This document shows positions 28,122-36,969 of a stretch of DNA of 64,000 bases, one piece after another. The notes under the pieces are model-generated. The model ran no database searches. It was not told the DNA's origin and worked only from the letters and a program-made list of their open reading frames with translations. Position 1 is the first letter of the stretch; each line of letters begins with the position of its first letter. This DNA comes from Acetoanaerobium pronyense (GTDB taxonomy: Bacteria; Bacillota; Clostridia; Peptostreptococcales; Filifactoraceae). Location of the stretch: the NCBI RefSeq assembly GCF_017874355.1, contig NZ_JAGGLI010000001.1, positions 124,001 through 188,000 on the forward strand. The letters are read 5' to 3'. The position numbers and the translations under genes were made by a program.

Positions 28122-29201
28122 ATGAGTGAGGAACTTGAACAAAGGGAAGTAGATTTAGAAAAAAAGATTAATGAGGTTCAGCTAAAGATAAAATCTTCAC
28201 CAGAAGTAGTAAGACTTGCAGATGGTCTTGATACTAGAAATGCTCAATCAATAATGAATTTTGGTCAGGAAACTGCTGTAGAGATATCAAAGTTTAGTGA
28301 CAAGATTCTTTCATCCATAAGCAATTCGTCTGTAGAAGATAGCGGAAGAATGCTTCAACAGCTTAATTCAATAATGAGTAAATTTGACCCTAAGGATTTT
28401 GAAGAAAAACAAAGAGGATTTTTGTCTAAAGTATTTAATAAGGTAAAGGATGATATAGCAAGACTTCTTGATAAGTATCAAACTATGGATAATGAAATGT
28501 CAAAAATATATGTGGAAATAAAGCAGTATGAAAGTGAAATAAATAAAACAAACAATATGCTTGAAGAGATGTTTGAAAAAAACATTCAATATTATGAAAA
28601 TCTAGAAAAATATATTGCTGCAGGACATCTTATTTCAGAAAGAATGAAAAAGCATATAATTCCACAGCTTGAAAATAAAATGAATACATCTGGTCAACAA
28701 ATGGATGTAATAAATCATCAAAATGCTCTTCAAACTCTTGAAATGGTCGAGCAAAGGGTATATGACCTTGAAATGGCAAAGATGGTGGCTCTTCAAACGG
28801 CTCCCCAGATTAAACTGATTCAAAGGGGAAATTATAACCTTCTTAGAAAAATAGGTAGTGCATTTGTAATTACAATTCCTGTATTTAAAACAGGACTGAT
28901 ACAGGCAATTGCAATTAAAAGACAAAAAATACAGGCTGATGCAATGAAGGCACTTGATGATAAAACAAATGAAATGCTTATGAGAAATGCAGAAAATATA
29001 TCTACTCAATCAATAGATATTGCAAGACTTACAAGTGGCTCAAGCATAAAAATTGAAACCTTAGAAAAAACATTTGAAACTATAATGAATGGTATTTCTG
29101 AGACAAGGCAAATTGAGGAAGATAATAAAAAGGTTAGAGAAGAAGGTAGAAAAAAATTAATTGAGCTTCAAGAAAAATTTGAGAATTCTAAAAAACATTA
29201 A
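28122..29201 (+). CDS. telA: TelA/YceH toxic anion resistance family protein
   Basis: 359 residues, almost entirely helical and coiled. Family segments include IMNFGQETAVEISKFSDKIL, YEIN-type coils, and the conserved AMVALQTAPQIK-like stretch LQTAPQIKLIQRGNYNLLRKI-IGSAF near 225-250. TelA proteins accompany tellurite resistance and Ter operons; molecular function is unknown. The ATG has AAAGGAGATG upstream. It follows yceG by 30 bases in the same order as Bacillus yceG-yceH. Confidence 0.87.
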   Translation: MSEELEQREVDLEKKINEVQLKIKSSPEVVRLADGLDTRNAQSIMNFGQETAVEISKFSDKILSSISNSSVEDSGRMLQQLNSIMSKFDPKDFEEKQRGFLSKVFNKVKDDIARLLDKYQTMDNEMSKIYVEIKQYESEINKTNNMLEEMFEKNIQYYENLEKYIAAGHLISERMKKHIIPQLENKMNTSGQQMDVINHQNALQTLEMVEQRVYDLEMAKMVALQTAPQIKLIQRGNYNLLRKIGSAFVITIPVFKTGLIQAIAIKRQKIQADAMKALDDKTNEMLMRNAENISTQSIDIARLTSGSSIKIETLEKTFETIMNGISETRQIEEDNKKVREEGRKKLIELQEKFENSKKH

Positions 29202-29225
29202 TTAAATTGAAAAGGAGAGATTGAT

Positions 29226-29807
29226 ATGGCTATTAGTTTATCAAAAGGACAAAAGGTTGATCTTACAAAAGGAAATCCAGGACTTACAAATGTACTTATA
29301 GGGCTTGGATGGGATACAAATAAATATGATGGTGGTTTTGACTTTGACCTTGATTCAGCTGCATTTTTGACATCAGAATCAGGGAAAGTAAGAAGTGACA
29401 ATGATTTTATTTTTTATAACAATCTAAAGGATTCTACTGGAAGCATTTCTCATCTTGGAGACAACCTTACTGGAGAGGGTGAAGGTGATGACGAGCAGAT
29501 TAGAATAAATCTAAAATCAATTCCTGCTGATATAGCAAAAATTTCCTTTACAGTAACAATTCATGATGCTGAAAACAGAGCACAAAATTTTGGTCAGGTA
29601 AGCAATGCTTTTATTCGAGTTGTTAATGAAGATACAAAAGAAGAACTTATAAGATATGATCTTTCTGAAGATTTTAGTATAGAGACGGCAATTATAGTAG
29701 GAGAGCTTTATAGAAATCAAGAAGATTGGAAGTTTAGTGCCGTTGGAAGCGGTTTTCAAGGCGGATTAAAAGCACTTTGCCAAAATTTTGGGGTTAACGC
29801 AGGTTAA
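29226..29807 (+). CDS. terD: TerD family calcium-binding stress protein (first copy)
   Basis: 193 residues, a single TerD domain. Calcium-site acidic residues appear in [10 protein letters not shown] (near 40), [10 protein letters not shown] and the [10 protein letters not shown] loop; the C-terminal [15 protein letters not shown] is conserved. The start is a typical [15 protein letters not shown] with an AAAGGAGAG site. TerD domains bind two calcium ions and are thought to form a membrane-associated stress-response scaffold. It is about as long as, and closely similar to, the third copy at 31155. Confidence 0.94.
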   Translation: MAISLSKGQKVDLTKGNPGLTNVLIGLGWDTNKYDGGFDFDLDSAAFLTSESGKVRSDNDFIFYNNLKDSTGSISHLGDNLTGEGEGDDEQIRINLKSIPADIAKISFTVTIHDAENRAQNFGQVSNAFIRVVNEDTKEELIRYDLSEDFSIETAIIVGELYRNQEDWKFSAVGSGFQGGLKALCQNFGVNAG

Positions 29808-29823
29808 TAGAGGAGGAATAATA

Positions 29824-30507
29824 TTGAAATATGAAATTTTATATCAAGATGCTTTTCCAATATTAAAAGCCTACTTAAACAAAGGTGAGACTGTTAAGTC
29901 TGAATCTGATGCTATGGTTTCCATGTCAAACACAGTAGATGTAGAGGGAAAACTTGAAGGAGGAATACTAAAGGGAATAGGAAGAATGCTTGCAGGAGAA
30001 AAATTCTTCTTTCAAATACTATCTGCAAATAGAGGTCCAGGTGAAATCCTCCTTGCTCCATCTGTTCCTGGAGCGATAGTTGATGTAGAGCTTGATGGAA
30101 GTTATGGTCTTAGAGTTCAAAAAGATGGATTCCTTGCAGGAACTGAAGGAATATCCATAGATACACAGATGCAAAACCTTACAAAAGGAATATTTTCTGG
30201 AGAAGGATTTTTTATACTAAAGGTAAGTGGTAAAGGGACTGTCTTTATCAATTCTTATGGAGCTATTCATCCTATAAATCTAGAGGCGGGGGAAGAAGTG
30301 GTTATAGACAACAGTCACCTTGTAGCATGGCCTGACCATATGCAGTACAGCATAGAAAAAGCATCCTCAGGATGGATTTCAAGCTTTACTTCTGGGGAGA
30401 TGCTTGTATGTAGATTCAGAGGACCTGGGACTGTGCTTATTCAAACAAGAAACCCTAGAGGCTTTGGTAACTGGATAAGACAATTTATTCCATCTCAAAG
30501 CAAATAA
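29824..30507 (+). CDS. AIM24 / TIGR00266 family protein
   Basis: 227 residues from a TTG start at 29824 with GAGGAGG upstream; upstream in-frame starts would overlap terD. Segments KGETVKSESDAMVSMS, GGILKGIGRMLAGE, SVPGAIVDVEL and the C-terminal GEMLVCRFRGPGTVLIQTRNP define the AIM24 beta-sandwich family. Bacterial members recur in Ter operons, next to or between TerD genes as here. Function is unknown; membrane association has been suggested for the eukaryotic relative. Confidence 0.87.
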   Translation: MKYEILYQDAFPILKAYLNKGETVKSESDAMVSMSNTVDVEGKLEGGILKGIGRMLAGEKFFFQILSANRGPGEILLAPSVPGAIVDVELDGSYGLRVQKDGFLAGTEGISIDTQMQNLTKGIFSGEGFFILKVSGKGTVFINSYGAIHPINLEAGEEVVIDNSHLVAWPDHMQYSIEKASSGWISSFTSGEMLVCRFRGPGTVLIQTRNPRGFGNWIRQFIPSQSK

Positions 30508-30530
30508 GAAAATATTAGGAGGCAATAGTT

Positions 30531-31133
30531 ATGGCTATAAGCTTACAAAAAGGACAGAAAGTTGATCTTACGAAAGGAAATCCAGGACTTTCTAAAATAA
30601 TGGTAGGACTAGGATGGGATCCTGTAAAGCAGCAATCAAAGGGTTTGCTAGGTTCTCTTTTTGGAGCTAAAGATGCAGATATAGATTGTGATGCATCTGT
30701 ACTAATGCTCAACGAAAATGACAAGCTTTCATCTAATAGTGACCTCATTTATTTTGGAAATCTTAGAAGTAAGTGCGGAAGTATACTTCATACAGGGGAC
30801 AATCTAACTGGTGAAGGTGATGGAGATGATGAGGAAATTATAGTAGAGCTTGCTATGGTCCCTGAAAATATAAAAAAGCTTTTCTTTGTAGTTAATATTT
30901 ATGATTGTATTAAAAGGGGGCATGACTTTGGAATGCTTGAAAATGCCTTTATTAGAATTGTAGATATGAATACAAAAAAAGAGCTATTAAGATATAATCT
31001 TAATGAAAACTATTCTGGAAAAACTGCAGTTATGGTGGCTGAAATATATAGAAATGGAAATGACTGGAAATTTGGTGCTATAGGAGAAGGAACAAGGGAT
31101 ACTTCTCTTTCAGATATAGCAAAACGATTTTAA
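30531..31133 (+). CDS. TerD family protein with internal insertion (second copy)
   Basis: 200 residues. The N-terminus is nearly the same as the first TerD ([17 protein letters not shown]), but a basic/Gly-rich insert (KQQSKGLLGSLFG, near 33-45) follows GLGWDP before the calcium loop, and the C-terminus (TRDTSLSDIAKRF) lacks the FQGGL ending. The acidic ligands are kept (DIDCD, SNSD, GDGDDEE). It is a diverged paralogue resembling the Bacillus YceC branch. The ATG has a TAGGAGG site. Confidence 0.9.
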   Translation: MAISLQKGQKVDLTKGNPGLSKIMVGLGWDPVKQQSKGLLGSLFGAKDADIDCDASVLMLNENDKLSSNSDLIYFGNLRSKCGSILHTGDNLTGEGDGDDEEIIVELAMVPENIKKLFFVVNIYDCIKRGHDFGMLENAFIRIVDMNTKKELLRYNLNENYSGKTAVMVAEIYRNGNDWKFGAIGEGTRDTSLSDIAKRF

Positions 31134-31154
31134 GTTATGAAAGGAGATTAACAA

Positions 31155-31736
31155 ATGGGAATTAATTTATCTAAAGGGCAAAGAATTGACCTTACGAAAA
31201 CTAACCCTGGTCTTAAAAAGGGAATAATAGGGCTAGGATGGGATACAAATAAGTATTCAGGTGGATATGACTTCGATTTGGATGCTTCTGCATTTTTAGT
31301 AGGTGCAGATGGAAAGGTAAAAAGTGAAAATGATTTTATATTTTACAATAATCTTCAGGGGGGAAATGGATCTATAGTTCATACAGGAGATAACAGAACT
31401 GGAGAAGGTGAAGGAGATGACGAACAGATAACAATTGAATTTGATAAAGTTCCATCTCATATTGATAAAATAGCAATTACTGTAACTATTCATGATGCTC
31501 CTCAAAGAGCACAAAACTTTGGACAAGTAAGTAATGCTTTCGTAAGACTTGTGGATCAAGATACAAACGAAGAAATATTAAGATATGACCTTGCAGAAGA
31601 ATTTTCTATTGAGACAGCTGTAGTATTTTGCGAGCTTTATAGAAGTGGTTCTGACTGGAAATTTAACGCAATAGGAAGTGGATTTCAGGGAGGACTTCAT
31701 GCACTTTGTACAAATTATGGTCTAGAAGTTGGTTAG
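31155..31736 (+). CDS. terD: TerD family calcium-binding stress protein (third copy)
   Basis: 193 residues, the closest paralogue of the first copy: [46 protein letters not shown] and [15 protein letters not shown]. All the calcium-site acidic residues are present. The ATG has an AAAGGAG site. A 10-bp hairpin follows in the gap before the calcium ATPase gene. Confidence 0.94.
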   Translation: MGINLSKGQRIDLTKTNPGLKKGIIGLGWDTNKYSGGYDFDLDASAFLVGADGKVKSENDFIFYNNLQGGNGSIVHTGDNRTGEGEGDDEQITIEFDKVPSHIDKIAITVTIHDAPQRAQNFGQVSNAFVRLVDQDTNEEILRYDLAEEFSIETAVVFCELYRSGSDWKFNAIGSGFQGGLHALCTNYGLEVG

Positions 31737-31752
31737 AAGGAATTTAGTATTA

Positions 31753-31781
31753 AAGGGTGTAGTCTAAATGGCTGCACCCTT
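31753..31781 (+). other. Intercistronic hairpin before the calcium ATPase gene
   Basis: AAGGGTGTAG pairs with CTGCACCCTT (one G-U) across a 9-base loop. No T run follows (AACAGATT), so it looks like an RNA-stability or attenuation element inside the Ter operon. Confidence 0.6.
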
Positions 31782-31822
31782 AACAGATTACAATTTTATA
31801 TGGATTTTTAGGAGGAAGATTA

Positions 31823-34540
31823 ATGAAATACGACATTCAGGGATTAAATAACGACGAAGTCTTAAAATCAAGAGAAAGCCATGGCTCAAATAAACTTACA
31901 CCACAGGATGTAGAAAGTTTTTGGGATAAGCTTAAAGGAAACTTTGAGGATCCTATTATAAAGATACTGATGCTTGCTCTTATAATAAACGTAATATTTT
32001 TCTTTATGGGTCAAACAGAGTGGTATGAGGCACTTGGTATTGCTATTGCAGTAGTTCTTGCAACAACAATCTCTACATGGTCGGAATATACAAATGAAGA
32101 ATCATTTCAAAAACTTCAAGAAGATGCCTCTAAAATTATTTGTAAGGTATTTAGAGAAGGAAGTATTCAAAATGTTCTTATAGATGAAATCGTTGTTGGA
32201 GATGAAGTGCTCCTTCAATCTGGGGATAAGATACCAGCAGATGGAAAGCTATCCCACGGAAATTTAAAAGTAGACCAAGCGGCTCTTACAGGAGAAACCA
32301 AAGAAATAAAAAAGACATCTCAAGGGATAATGGAAAATAGTGAAAAAAATACTGACCTTTCAAATCCTTTTGACGTTTACAGAGGAACTATAGTGGTTTC
32401 AGGGGAAGGAATATTAAAGGTTGAAGAAGTAGGCGATAAGACATTTTATGGAAACCTTGCCCAAGAAATGCAGGTTGATGATAGAGAATCACCTCTTAAA
32501 GTAAAGCTATCTGCTTTAGCAGAGGGGATAAGTAAATTTGGATATATAGGTGGTACCTTAATAGCCATTTCCTTTATGTTTAAAAAGGTGCTAATAGACA
32601 ATGCATTTGAAGCGGCTGAGATAGCTAATTATTTTTCAAGCTGGCAGACGGTGGCAAATGATCTTGTTACAGCTGTTATACTGACAATAATAATCATAGT
32701 TGTTGCTGTTCCAGAGGGGCTTCCTATGATGATTGCAATGGTTCTTTCATTGAATATGAGAAAGCTTCTAAAGGACAACATACTTGTTAGAAAGCTCATA
32801 GGTATAGAAACAGCTGGAAGCCTAAATATATTATTTTCTGATAAGACAGGAACTATAACCAAAGGAAAGCTCGATGCAGTACTATTTTTTGGAGGAGACA
32901 AAATCGAATATAGTAAATATGAAAATATTCCTCCAAAACTAGGTAGAATTTTAGATGTATCTCTTAAAAAGAATACAAATGCTGTAATAAAAGGGGCTTG
33001 TGAAGGGTGCGAGCTTGAAGTAATTGGAGGAAATGCAACTGAGAGGGCTCTTATACATTTTGTATCACAAAATGATGAGACTAATTCAGAGTCTGATACG
33101 ATAAAAGCAATTCCATTTAATAGCGAAAATAAATTTTCGGCAACACAGATTAAAGGGGAGCATGACATGACCCTTATAAAAGGTGCTCCGGAAGTGATCC
33201 TAACTAAGTGCAAGACTTACTATGATGAAAATGGAGATATCAAAGATCTAAAAGATACAAAAGAAATTGAAAGTCAGATAGATATTCTATCTGAAAAAGC
33301 AATTCGCGTAATTGCAATAGCTACATCCGATGAACCTCTTACAGATGATGTGAATTTCTCAAACCTTACTTTAGTAGGAATTGTTGGTATAAGAGATGAT
33401 TTAAGACCAGAGTCTGTAAGTGCAATAAAAGAAGCTATGGACGCAGGTATTCAAGTAGTAATGATTACAGGGGACAGAAAAGAGACAGCCGTTGCTATAG
33501 CTAAGGATGCAGGTCTTCTTCAAAGAAAAGAAGATATAGTTCTTACATCTCAAGATATTCAAAAGCTATCAGACGATGAGCTTAAAAAAATGCTCCCTGA
33601 TATAAGAGTAATTGCAAGGGCTCTTCCTACTGATAAATCAAGACTTGTTAAAATTTCTCAGGAGCTCAACCTTGTTATAGGTATGACAGGAGATGGAGTA
33701 AATGATGCCCCAGCTCTAAAGAGAGCAGATGTTGGCTTTGCAATGGGAAGTGGTACTGAGGTTGCTAAAGAGGCTGGAGATATAGTTGTACTTGATGACA
33801 ACTTCCTTTCTATAACAAAATCAGTATTATACGGAAGAACAATATTTCATAGCATTAGAAAGTTTATAGTCTATCAGCTTACAGTAAATGTAGGGGCAAT
33901 TCTCATTGCATTTATAGGACCATTTATTGGTGTGGATTTACCTCTTTCTATGACTCAGATGCTTTGGGTGAATCTTGTAATGGATACCCTTGCAGCTCTA
34001 GCCTTCGGTGGAGAAGCAGCTCTTCATAAGTATATGAACGAAGCTCCAAAGAGAAGGACTGAATCAATAATAAGTAAGGATATGTGGAGTGCTATACTTG
34101 TAAATGGTATTTTTGTTGCAGGAATGTCTGTTTTCTATCTGACATCCCCAGCAATAAGAAGTCTTTTTAGAACTGGAGGACCATCAAATCCAGATATATA
34201 TTTCCTTACAGGATTCTTTGCTATGTTTATATTTTTTAATGGATTTAATGCATTTAACGCAAGGACCACAGAGGTACGTTTATTTAAAAATATGAATCTT
34301 AACCCAAGCTTTATAAAAATAGTTATTTTAATATTTACAGTTCAGGTTATATTGACATATATAGGAGGAGAAGTCTTAAGAACAGCAGGACTTACACTTT
34401 CAGAATGGCTTGTAGTTATAGGACTTTCGATTATAATAATTCCCCTAGACCTTTCAAGAAAGGTAATTAGAGACAAGTTTTTCGTAAAACCTGAAAAATT
34501 CAAAGAAACCTCACCAGATATTTCAGAAGAAGCAGCATAA
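31823..34540 (+). CDS. P-type calcium-transporting ATPase, PMCA type
   Basis: 905 residues, full length. Actuator TGET-type motif LTGETKEIKK, the M4 ion-binding VPEGLP near residue 296, phosphorylation motif DKTGT near 339, nucleotide-binding KGAPEVIL, and hinge GDGVNDAP near 623 are intact. The M5/M6 region has NLVMDTLAALAFG, as in Ca2+-ATPases of the plasma-membrane type. It should expel Ca2+ at ATP cost. Its place between TerD genes, which bind calcium, and the biosynthetic genes suggests calcium signalling or homeostasis within the stress system. The ATG has a TAGGAGG site. Confidence 0.93.
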   Translation: MKYDIQGLNNDEVLKSRESHGSNKLTPQDVESFWDKLKGNFEDPIIKILMLALIINVIFFFMGQTEWYEALGIAIAVVLATTISTWSEYTNEESFQKLQEDASKIICKVFREGSIQNVLIDEIVVGDEVLLQSGDKIPADGKLSHGNLKVDQAALTGETKEIKKTSQGIMENSEKNTDLSNPFDVYRGTIVVSGEGILKVEEVGDKTFYGNLAQEMQVDDRESPLKVKLSALAEGISKFGYIGGTLIAISFMFKKVLIDNAFEAAEIANYFSSWQTVANDLVTAVILTIIIIVVAVPEGLPMMIAMVLSLNMRKLLKDNILVRKLIGIETAGSLNILFSDKTGTITKGKLDAVLFFGGDKIEYSKYENIPPKLGRILDVSLKKNTNAVIKGACEGCELEVIGGNATERALIHFVSQNDETNSESDTIKAIPFNSENKFSATQIKGEHDMTLIKGAPEVILTKCKTYYDENGDIKDLKDTKEIESQIDILSEKAIRVIAIATSDEPLTDDVNFSNLTLVGIVGIRDDLRPESVSAIKEAMDAGIQVVMITGDRKETAVAIAKDAGLLQRKEDIVLTSQDIQKLSDDELKKMLPDIRVIARALPTDKSRLVKISQELNLVIGMTGDGVNDAPALKRADVGFAMGSGTEVAKEAGDIVVLDDNFLSITKSVLYGRTIFHSIRKFIVYQLTVNVGAILIAFIGPFIGVDLPLSMTQMLWVNLVMDTLAALAFGGEAALHKYMNEAPKRRTESIISKDMWSAILVNGIFVAGMSVFYLTSPAIRSLFRTGGPSNPDIYFLTGFFAMFIFFNGFNAFNARTTEVRLFKNMNLNPSFIKIVILIFTVQVILTYIGGEVLRTAGLTLSEWLVVIGLSIIIIPLDLSRKVIRDKFFVKPEKFKETSPDISEEAA

Positions 34541-34541
34541 A

Positions 34542-34573
34542 AGAAAGTCAGCAGATTATTCTGCTGACTTTCT
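34542..34573 (+). other. Intercistronic hairpin after the calcium ATPase gene
   Basis: A perfect 13-bp stem (AGAAAGTCAGCAG and complement) with an ATTATT loop starts at the ATPase stop. It is followed by CCATACTTT, not a T run, so termination is probably partial. The next gene starts 38 bases further on. Confidence 0.65.
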
Positions 34574-34611
34574 CCATACTTTACAGTCTAATGGAGAAGG
34601 AGAGTAATTTT

Positions 34612-36966
34612 ATGAATAAAGACATAATAAACCTAACTAGTAATAAGTATATCTATAATATCTTGGAAAATTTAGAAATTGAAATAGACGTAGAAAAATG
34701 CCATAGCGAAATTCCAATAAAAGAACTTTTTCAAATGGCAGCAAGAGAGAATAAGATGAGAAGTTTTTTATTTGTGAGCAAGCTTTTAGGAAAGCATATA
34801 CCTATAGATCCTAAAGATGGTATATACGCAGCAATGGTATTAAGGGAAACCTACAGGGATTTTCTTAATAAAAAAACATTATTTATTGGATTTTGTGAAA
34901 CCGCCACAGGGCTTGCCCAAAGCGTATTTAGAAATTTTGAGGGTGATGTTTCATATATTCACACTACACGAGAAAATATTCCAGATATAGAGCCTGTGCT
35001 AGAATTTCATGAAGAACATTCTCATGCCAAAAACCATAAGATATATGCACTTGACGAAGGAATCATAAAAGATGCAGAAAAGATAATTCTTGTAGATGAT
35101 GAAATTACCACAGGAAAAACCATAATAAATATAATAAATCAAATCAATGAAAGATATGGAAATACTGATTTTTCTGTATTTACTCTTTTAGACTGGAGAG
35201 ATGAAAACAGTATCGATACTTATAAAAAACTTGAGCTAAAGCTTGGTAAACCTATAAAAGTACACTCACTTCTTAAAGGAAAAGTCAAGCTTAATGGAAA
35301 TTTTGATTTTTCTAACAAGACTCCTCTTAATAATCAAAATAATGATTTGCAAAAAAAGCCTTATATAAAGCTTAGAAACTTTTGTATGGAGGATATTTTA
35401 GATAGAGATAAGAATGAGCATCTTCTTATTAAAAACCATATTAAAGAAACAGGAAGATTTGGAATTACAATAGAAGAAAACAAAAAATTAGAGAAAAAGC
35501 TAGAAAAAATAGGAGATTTTTTAAAAAACAAAAGAAAATATGATAAAACCCTTGTTTTAGGTACAAAAGAATTTATGTATATTCCAATGTTTACAGCAGC
35601 TTATATGGGTGAAAACATAAAATTTCAATCAACTACAATAAGCCCAATACATCCATTTGATAAAGATGAATATGGAGCAAAATCTAAAATACAGTTTGAA
35701 GACCCATGCGAAGAAGGGCAGATTAACTATTTGTATAACATTAAAAATAATGAATACGAAGAGGTATTTATTTTCCTAGAAAGAGAGATTAGTAATTTAA
35801 AAAGGATAAGTTCGATGCTAATAGAGCTTCAGAAATTGGGAATTAGGGAAGTAAATATTGTTTATTTTTTAGAAAAGGAAAAATCCTTTTCATCAGGAAG
35901 CTACGAAGATAATGATATTATATTTTTACTAAAGGATTTATCTCTTATTGAAATGGAAAAAGAAACAACTGAAAGGGAAAAAGCCATACAAGCAGGTATT
36001 CATTATTCTGAGATGCTTCCAGTTGAATATAGTCCCTCAGAAGAGTATTTAAAGCTATTTCACCGGAGTCTTGAAGAAAATAAAGATAAGGTAGCTCTAG
36101 CCACTGCAATTGTAGGTGAAAAAATAATTAAAAGAAATGGAAAAGATATAGTACTTGTATCTCTTGCAAGAGCAGGGAGCCCTATTGGAATTTTAATCAA
36201 AAAATATATTGAAGAAAAATTCAGCTATGAAGTCCCACATTACTCTATATCTATAATAAGGGGAAAAGGGCTGGATAAGAATGCAATGAAATATATACTT
36301 TCAAGACATCCTTTTAAAAAGATACAGTTTGTTGATGGTTGGACAGGCAAGGGAGCTATATCAATAGAGCTTCAAAAAAGCTGCAAAGAGCTTAGTGAAG
36401 AACTAAATGTAGAGCTTGATAGCACATTGGCAGTTTTGTCAGATACTGGAGGGTGCAGCAGTCTTTATGGAACTAGAGAGGATTTTTTAATTCCAAGCTC
36501 TTGTCTTAACTCTACTGTCTCTGGACTTATGAGTAGAACTGTTCATCGAAAAGATTTGATTGGAGAAGACGATTTTCATGGAGGAAAATTTTACAAAGAA
36601 CTTCTTGAAGAGGATCTTTCAAGATATTTTATTGAAGAGATAACTTCTCAATTTTCAAAGTACAAAGCTATTGACCCTTCCTTTATTTCAGAAGAAGAAT
36701 CCATACATTGGCATGGAATGAAAAGTGTAAAAATGATTGGAGAAACATATGGAATAAAGGATACTAATCTTATAAAACCAGGAATTGGAGAAACTACTAG
36801 AGTGCTACTTCGGAGGATACCTTGGAAAGTATTAATCAAAAACCCTAAAAATGAAAACTTAAAGCATATACTGCTACTTGCAAAGGAAAGAGATGTAGAG
36901 GTGGAAATCTTTGATGATATGTATTATGAATGCTGCGGTATAATCAAAGATTTGAAAGGAGAATAA
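34612..36966 (+). CDS. Four-domain Ter protein: PRTase - TRSP - StiP - PELOTA fusion
   Basis: 784 residues from the ATG at 34612 with an AAGGAGAG site; an ATG at 34591 lies upstream of it. Residues 1-230 are a Ter-type phosphoribosyltransferase with the PRPP loop ILVDDEITTGKT (159-170) and IHTTRE. About 250-450 fits the TRSP domain. From about 470 the protein matches StiP (VSLARAGSPIGIL, HYSISIIRGKG, IQFVDGWTGKG near 573, SDTGGCSSLYGTREDFL). The last 70 residues match the PELOTA RNA-binding segment (KPGIGETTRVLLRR, ending YYECCGII). In many Ter clusters PRTase-TRSP and StiP-PELOTA are separate genes; here they are one chain. The proposed role is making a nucleoside-like metabolite; product unknown. 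Confidence 0.85.
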   Translation: MNKDIINLTSNKYIYNILENLEIEIDVEKCHSEIPIKELFQMAARENKMRSFLFVSKLLGKHIPIDPKDGIYAAMVLRETYRDFLNKKTLFIGFCETATGLAQSVFRNFEGDVSYIHTTRENIPDIEPVLEFHEEHSHAKNHKIYALDEGIIKDAEKIILVDDEITTGKTIINIINQINERYGNTDFSVFTLLDWRDENSIDTYKKLELKLGKPIKVHSLLKGKVKLNGNFDFSNKTPLNNQNNDLQKKPYIKLRNFCMEDILDRDKNEHLLIKNHIKETGRFGITIEENKKLEKKLEKIGDFLKNKRKYDKTLVLGTKEFMYIPMFTAAYMGENIKFQSTTISPIHPFDKDEYGAKSKIQFEDPCEEGQINYLYNIKNNEYEEVFIFLEREISNLKRISSMLIELQKLGIREVNIVYFLEKEKSFSSGSYEDNDIIFLLKDLSLIEMEKETTEREKAIQAGIHYSEMLPVEYSPSEEYLKLFHRSLEENKDKVALATAIVGEKIIKRNGKDIVLVSLARAGSPIGILIKKYIEEKFSYEVPHYSISIIRGKGLDKNAMKYILSRHPFKKIQFVDGWTGKGAISIELQKSCKELSEELNVELDSTLAVLSDTGGCSSLYGTREDFLIPSSCLNSTVSGLMSRTVHRKDLIGEDDFHGGKFYKELLEEDLSRYFIEEITSQFSKYKAIDPSFISEEESIHWHGMKSVKMIGETYGIKDTNLIKPGIGETTRVLLRRIPWKVLIKNPKNENLKHILLLAKERDVEVEIFDDMYYECCGIIKDLKGE

Positions 36967-36969
36967 GTA

